DNA from: Deltaproteobacteria bacterium
Lineage (GTDB): Bacteria > Desulfobacterota > Binatia > Binatales > Binataceae
Length of the DNA: 10,669 nucleotides
NCBI GenBank assembly: GCA_021780585.1
Contig: JAJXYM010000138.1
Span: 1-10,669 of the forward strand
Reading direction: 5' to 3'
Positions 6,322 through 10,669 of this stretch are shown piece after piece. Each line of letters starts with the position of its first letter. Position 1 is the first letter of the stretch. Under the pieces are notes generated by a model, which saw only the letters and a list, made by a program, of their open reading frames with translations, was not told where the DNA came from and ran no database searches. The position numbers were made by a program, and so were the translations under genes.

Positions 6322-6579
6322 ATGGCGACCTACCTCGAATACCTCAACGCCGCGATGAAGAAGGCCGAATACGAACGGATGGATGACGGCCGTTATTTCG
6401 CCAGCATCCCGAATTTCGACGGGCTTTGGGCGATTGGAAGCACCATCGACGAGGCGAGCCGCGAGCTGTACGCCGCCCTGGACGTATGGCTCGACGTGCG
6501 GATCAAGATCGGAAAGCAGCGCCCGCCGCTCGTCGACGGCTTCGATCTGTTCGCCGCTCCGAAAGCTTCCGCAAACTGA
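6322..6579 (+). CDS. hicB: HicB-family antitoxin, 85 aa
   Basis: This is the antitoxin of a type II HicBA module. It folds as a partial RNase-H-like HicB domain that binds and inhibits the HicA toxin. Visible family features are YFASIPNFDGLWAIGSTIDEA (25-45), matching the HicB pattern Y-x-A-x-I-P-x-x-x-G-x-x-x-x-G-x-T-x-x-E-A, followed by the helix RELYAALDVWLDVRI. The protein ends soon after this domain (FDLFAAPKASAN). The C-terminal helix-turn-helix or ribbon-helix-helix found in longer HicB antitoxins is absent, so DNA binding would need another surface or another protein. The start ATG 6322 lacks a good ribosome binding site and lies very near the presumed transcription start. hicA follows after 17 nt. 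Confidence 0.88.
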   Translation: MATYLEYLNAAMKKAEYERMDDGRYFASIPNFDGLWAIGSTIDEASRELYAALDVWLDVRIKIGKQRPPLVDGFDLFAAPKASAN

Positions 6580-6596
6580 CGCGCGGTTCGCGTTTG

Positions 6597-6830
6597 ATGG
6601 CCGCGCTCACGCCCTGCAAGCGCCGTGAGTTTATCCGCAAGTTGCGCGCTCTCGGCTATGACGGACCGTTCGCCGGCGGCAATCATCAGTTTATGTCACG
6701 CACGGCGCGCGCGAGCCAGCCGGGCGCTCAGACGATCAGAGTACCCAACACTGACCTCGACGATGTTGGTCTGCTGAAACGGATCCTGCGGAACGCGGGA
6801 ATCGATCAGGACGATTTCATCCAGGCTTAA
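6597..6830 (+). CDS. hicA: HicA-family mRNA interferase toxin, 77 aa
   Basis: HicA toxins are small double-stranded-RNA-binding-fold proteins that inactivate mRNA. The protein shows the family pattern: KRREFIRKLRALGY (8-21), GPFAGGNHQFM (23-33) with the presumed catalytic His H30, IRVPN (about 47-51), then DDVGLLKRILRNAGIDQDDF (55-74). Length is typical. The start is ATG 6597, 17 nt after hicB; the open frame continues further upstream inside hicB, but the homologous part begins here. No strong ribosome binding site is seen, so it may be translated with hicB. Antitoxin-first order is the reverse of the E. coli hicAB locus but is known in other HicBA modules. The catalytic His is present and the toxin looks intact. 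Confidence 0.87.
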   Translation: MAALTPCKRREFIRKLRALGYDGPFAGGNHQFMSRTARASQPGAQTIRVPNTDLDDVGLLKRILRNAGIDQDDFIQA

Positions 6831-6870
6831 CGCCGCGATCCGGTCTCAAGCCTCCGATCGCCGGCGAAAA

Positions 6871-6883
6871 CCAAACGGTTTGG
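6871..6883. repeat. 13-bp odd palindrome CCAAACGGTTTGG
   Basis: CCAAAC and GTTTGG are exact reverse complements around a single central G, in the gap between hicA and the DHS-like gene. A one-base centre is too tight for a full hairpin, so a protein-binding site is more likely than a terminator. CCGG repeats flank it on both sides. The 154-nt gap (6831-6984) also holds a small CGCGCC/GGCGCG hairpin (6952-6969) just before the DHS-like start. I see no clear promoter. Confidence 0.4.
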
Positions 6884-6984
6884 CCGGAACCGCGTGATGG
6901 AATCCATTGGGCGCGACCGGTAGGATAACCGTTTATTCCCCGACCTCCGCCCGCGCCCGTCGCGGCGCGGCCGCATGGAAACCG

Positions 6985-8141
6985 ATGGCGCAAACGAAAC
7001 CGGCAGTTGAGCGTATCGCGGGCGCTCGTATCAATCCCGCGGCGGTCTCCGGCCGCATGACCGCGGCCGAACTGATCGACACCGCCTTCCTCGCCTACAA
7101 CGGACGGCGCCTGCGCGAAGCCTGCCGCCTGTTCGCGGAAAAGATGCTCGCCGACGACGTGGTGGTCGGCGTCAGCCTGACCGGCGCGCTCACGCCGGCG
7201 GGGCTCGGCATGTCCTGCGTCATCCCGCTGATCGAACACGGCTTCGTCGACTGGATGGTCTCGACCGGGGCCAATCTCTATCACGACGCCCATTTCGGAC
7301 TCGGCCTCAAGATGTACCAGGGCTCCGCCGAGGCCGACGATATCGCGCTGCGCAAGGCCGGCGTGGTGCGGATCTACGATATTTTCTTCGACTACCGGGT
7401 GCTGCTTTCGACCGACGCCTTTTTCCGCGAGGTCGCGCGCCAGCCGGAGTTCCAGCGCGCGATGGGCACGGCGGAATTCCACTATCTGGCGGGCCGCTAC
7501 CTAGTCGAGCGCGAACGCGTGCTCAAGCTCGAACGGCGCTCGCTGCTGGCGGCGGCGCATACGCACGCCCTGCCGGTCTACACCTCGTCGCCGGGCGATT
7601 CGTCGATTGGGATGAACCTTGCGGCGCTCGAAATCGAAGGCTACGAGCTCAGGATCGATCCGCTGACCGACGTCAACGAAACCGCCGCGATCGTTTACGC
7701 CGCCAAGGCCGCGGGGATGAAATCCGCCGTCTTCATCCTCGGCGGCGGCTCGCCCAAGAATTTCGTGCTGCAGACGGAACCGCAGATCCAGGAGGTGATG
7801 GGCGTGGCGGAAAAGGGCCACGACTATTTCCTGCAGGTGACCGACGCGCGCCCCGACACCGGCGGACTTTCAGGCGCGACGCCGGCGGAAGCCGTCAGTT
7901 GGGGTAAAATAGATCCCGACCGGCTGCCCGATTCCGTCGTCTGCTACGTCGACGCGACCGTCGCGCTGCCGCTGATCACGGCCTACGCGATGGCGCGGCG
8001 CAAGGCGCGCCAGCCGCGGCGGCTGTACGAGCGGCGCGAGGAGATGATGGCGCGGCTCAAGAGCGCCTACGAAAAAGTGCTGCGCAAGCGCGTCGCGGCC
8101 GAGACGAAAACGCGGCGCGGAGCGAAAAGGAACAGCGTTTG

Positions 8142-8142
<1 letters not shown>
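6985..8142 (+). CDS. Deoxyhypusine synthase family protein, 385 aa
   Basis: The protein has the DHS fold motifs throughout: SLTGALTPAGLG (64-75), STGANLYHD (93-101), a central PGDSSIGMN (203-211) with an Asp (D205) at the place of the human active-site Asp, GGGSPKNF (253-260) whose K258 aligns with the lysine that forms the enzyme-butylamine intermediate, and PAEAVSWGKI followed by VDAT. Eukaryotic and archaeal DHS moves aminobutyl from spermidine to eIF5A, using NAD. Bacteria have no eIF5A, and bacterial relatives are linked to polyamine reactions such as homospermidine formation, so a small-molecule amine acceptor is the likeliest. The C-terminal ~45 residues are unusually basic. I chose ATG 6985 (GGAAA upstream); the frame is open back to a TTG at 6907, and M25 is another option. 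The stop TGA overlaps the cysQ-like ATG. Confidence 0.88.
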
Positions 8143-8975
<833 letters not shown>

Positions 8976-8977
8976 CC

Positions 8978-9005
8978 GCGCGAGTCGCGGCGTGACGACT
9001 CGCGC
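8978..9005. terminator. Perfect 10-bp hairpin between convergent cysQ-like and MFS genes
   Basis: GCGCGAGTCG (8978-8987) and CGACTCGCGC (8996-9005) form an exact 10-bp stem with an 8-nt loop, 2 nt after the cysQ-like stop and 21 nt from the MFS stop. Being symmetric, it would act on both transcripts. U-tracts are lacking, as is common in GC-rich genomes. Confidence 0.6.
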
Positions 9006-9026
9006 CGGCGGCGCCTTGGCGAAGCG

Positions 9027-10325
9027 TCAGATTTTGCGCTCGCCGCTCGCCATCGCCAGATAACAGACCATCCCGACCAGATAGATCGCGACCGTCATAT
9101 AGAAGGCGCCGTTGAACGATCCGGTTTTCTGCAGGATAAAGCCGGTCGCGGCGACGCTGACGATTCCCGGCAGCGTCGCCGCCGTGTTCGACAGTCCCAT
9201 CAGAATACCGGCGTAGCGCGGCGCGACGTCGAGATGGTTGACGGCGAAGGCGCCGGAGCCAATCGCCGTGCCGGCCAGCGACAGCGTGATCAGCGCGACC
9301 GCCGCTTGCGGCGAATGGATCGCCGGCAGCACGATCAGGGGCGCCGCGCCGATCGCGAACGCCGTCGCCTGCATCGATTTGCGCACGGTCGTCAGCGGCA
9401 CGCCGCGCCGATGCAGCCGGTCGGCGAACCATCCGCTCAAATTCTGCATAATAAACGCCGCGATCCACGGCACGACCGAAAACATCCCCAGCCGCGCCAT
9501 CGTGACGCCGAAGGTTCCCTTGAGGTAGCTCGGCAGCCACAGCAGGATGATGTAGAAGCCGAAGTTGTTGCACAGATGGGCGATGACGATCGCCCAGACC
9601 GCCTTTTCGCGCAGGATTGCGCGCCACGGAATCGAGTCGGCGAGCGTGGTCTGAGCGGCGCGGCCGGCGGCGATCGTCGCGAGTTCCGCCGCCGTCATCC
9701 CGCGGCATCGTTCGGGACCGTCGGCCGCCTTGATCTGCCATGCGACCAGCCAGACGATTCCGAGCGCGCCGGAAAGATAGAATACCGCCGGCCAGCCGAA
9801 CTGGAGAATGATTATCGGACTGATCAGCATCGCGATGATCGTGCCGAAGGCGACGCCGCTGAAATGGAGCGAGATCGCGCGGGCGCGTTCCGACGCGATC
9901 GTCCAGCGCGCGGCGATACTGTGCACTGCCGGAAAGTTGACCGCCTCGCCCGCGCCCAGCATCGCGCGCATCGCCAGCAACGCGCCGAATGACCACGACG
10001 CCGCAAGCGGCGTCAGGAACGTCGCAATCGACCACAGCGCGACGCCGGCCGCGAGCACGCGCTTGCCGCCGAACCGATCGGCCATCCAGCCGCCGACCAT
10101 CTGCAGCCACAGATAGCCCCAGAAAAACGACGAGAGCACGAGTCCGGTTTGCGCCGGACCGTAACCATGGTCGCGGGCGAGCGGGATGATCGCGATCGCG
10201 ATATTGGTGCGGTCGATGTAACAGAGCGCCGTCGCCAGCGCGAACATCAGCACGACGGTGTAGCGCCGCGGCCAGCCGACGGCTTCCGCCGGCGCGATTG
10301 CGATTGATACCTGCGAATCGGCCAT
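9027..10325 (-). CDS. MFS transporter, ACS (anion:cation symporter) / SLC17-like, 432 aa
   Basis: This is a twelve-helix inner-membrane transporter. The N-terminal half has the ACS family signature YIDRTNIAIAI (36-46) at the end of helix 1, the MFS loop motif GGWMADRFGGKRV (78-90), and GEAVNFPAVHSIAARW (126-141). A cytosolic loop around 200-230 precedes the second half. In helices 10-11, NHLDVAPRYAG (343-353) and GLSNTAATLPGI (356-367) follow the pattern known from SLC17 carriers (sialin, vesicular glutamate and plant PHT4 phosphate transporters). Substrates in this group are organic or inorganic anions such as hexuronates, sialate, glucarate, phthalate or phosphate, taken up with H+ or Na+. 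The start ATG 10325 has GGGGAG about 11 nt upstream. No catabolic gene flanks it, so the substrate is open. Confidence 0.9.
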   Translation of the reverse strand: MADSQVSIAIAPAEAVGWPRRYTVVLMFALATALCYIDRTNIAIAIIPLARDHGYGPAQTGLVLSSFFWGYLWLQMVGGWMADRFGGKRVLAAGVALWSIATFLTPLAASWSFGALLAMRAMLGAGEAVNFPAVHSIAARWTIASERARAISLHFSGVAFGTIIAMLISPIIILQFGWPAVFYLSGALGIVWLVAWQIKAADGPERCRGMTAAELATIAAGRAAQTTLADSIPWRAILREKAVWAIVIAHLCNNFGFYIILLWLPSYLKGTFGVTMARLGMFSVVPWIAAFIMQNLSGWFADRLHRRGVPLTTVRKSMQATAFAIGAAPLIVLPAIHSPQAAVALITLSLAGTAIGSGAFAVNHLDVAPRYAGILMGLSNTAATLPGIVSVAATGFILQKTGSFNGAFYMTVAIYLVGMVCYLAMASGERKI

Positions 10326-10420
10326 CCGCCCGCTCTCCCCGGCGCGAGCTTAGCCGCGCGGGCGCGGATTTGCTATCGCCCCGCCGACCGGGCGCGGCCG
10401 GTATGCTACGTTGGTCCGCG

Positions 10421-10669
10421 ATGGCGCGCGTGTCGGTGGTGATACCCGTTTACAACGGCGCGGCGACGATCGGACGAGCGGTCGCGAGCGTGCTCGCCCA
10501 GGAATACGACGGGACGATCGAGACCATCGTCGTCGATGACGGCTCGACCGACGCGACCCGCGAAATTCTCGCCGGCTTTAGAGGACGAATCCGCGTCATC
10601 CATCAACCGAATCGCGGACCGGCGGCGGCGCGCAACGCCGGCGCGCGGCTCGCGACCGGCGAATATCTC
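10421..10669 (+). CDS. Glycosyltransferase family 2, N-terminal part
   Basis: The gene runs off the window after 83 codons. The visible part is the start of a GT-A fold of family 2: VSVVIPVYNGAATI (4-17) forms the first nucleotide-binding strand and loop, VVDDGSTDATREIL (37-50) holds the Asp pair that contacts UDP-sugar, and NRGPAAARNAGARLATGEYL (64-83) is the conserved helix leading to the DXD motif, which lies beyond the edge. Such enzymes transfer sugars to polysaccharide, lipid or protein acceptors; the acceptor is not predictable here. ATG 10421 opens directly at the domain. An in-frame ATG six codons upstream (10403) is equally possible, as neither has a clear ribosome binding site. It is divergent from the MFS gene, with a 95-nt gap. 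Confidence 0.9.
   Translation, partial: MARVSVVIPVYNGAATIGRAVASVLAQEYDGTIETIVVDDGSTDATREILAGFRGRIRVIHQPNRGPAAARNAGARLATGEYL

Noticed and set aside
6426..6596. N-terminal extension of hicA inside hicB
   Set aside because: The 57 extra codons overlap hicB out of frame and show no homology-like pattern; HicA proteins are about 60-80 aa, and the ATG at 6597 gives 77 aa.
6907..6984. 26-codon N-terminal extension of the DHS-like protein from TTG 6907
   Set aside because: TTG has no ribosome binding site, and the extension is Arg/Ala-rich without family similarity. ATG 6985 is preceded by GGAAA.
10370..10407. Possible promoter TTGCTA/TATGCT for the glycosyltransferase gene
   Set aside because: The spacing is 26 nt, far from the usual 16-18, and the second box overlaps the upstream alternative start codon.

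Overview
This window is a GC-rich stretch of bacterial chromosome with mostly housekeeping and metabolic genes. There are twelve confident protein genes, two of them cut by the window edges. I see no insertion sequence, phage module, CRISPR array, rRNA or tRNA. GC-rich third codon positions, a Sec-exported PEBP protein, a pgpA-cinA pair, a cytidylate-kinase-like protein and an excisionase-type HTH protein suggest a Gram-negative soil or water bacterium, perhaps a deltaproteobacterium-like or related uncultured lineage. That placement is inference from gene content, not a measurement.

Layout, left to right. (1) 1-320, minus: the N-terminal part of a secreted YbhB/YbcL-type PEBP protein. (2) 610-828, plus: a 72-aa excisionase-type HTH protein behind a leader with a bulged hairpin. 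(3) 955-3099, minus: an operon of a TauE/SafE-type anion exporter, a DUF1634 membrane protein whose start overlaps the exporter's stop (ATGA), and a classical SDR oxidoreductase. (4) 3100-3410: an intergenic region with perfect inverted repeats and a weak 74-codon ORF. (5) 3411-5209, minus: pgpA followed by cinA. (6) 5289-6110, minus: a cytidylate-kinase-like protein with a degenerate P-loop and a C-terminal BON-like region, with a recognisable promoter. (7) 6322-6830, plus: a hicB-hicA toxin-antitoxin pair behind a promoter with a perfect TATAAT and a 12-bp palindrome. (8) 6985-8975, plus: a deoxyhypusine-synthase-family enzyme coupled to a CysQ-like phosphatase through TGATG. (9) 9027-10325, minus: an MFS transporter of the ACS/SLC17 type, separated from cysQ by a perfect 10-bp hairpin that probably ends both transcripts. 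(10) 10421-10669, plus: the start of a family 2 glycosyltransferase.

Functional grouping. TauE and the DUF1634 protein probably act together in sulfur-anion or organic-acid export. pgpA (phosphatidylglycerol synthesis) and cinA (NMN deamidation, pyridine nucleotide salvage) are a commonly seen neighbour pair. hicBA is a small RNA-targeting TA module. The DHS-like/CysQ-like pair is the most interesting unit: bacteria lack the eIF5A target of true deoxyhypusine synthase, so this enzyme must use another acceptor, and its tight coupling to a nucleotide/inositol-phosphate phosphatase is unexplained. I found no clearly new multi-gene system. The best candidates for follow-up are this pair and the kinase-BON protein.
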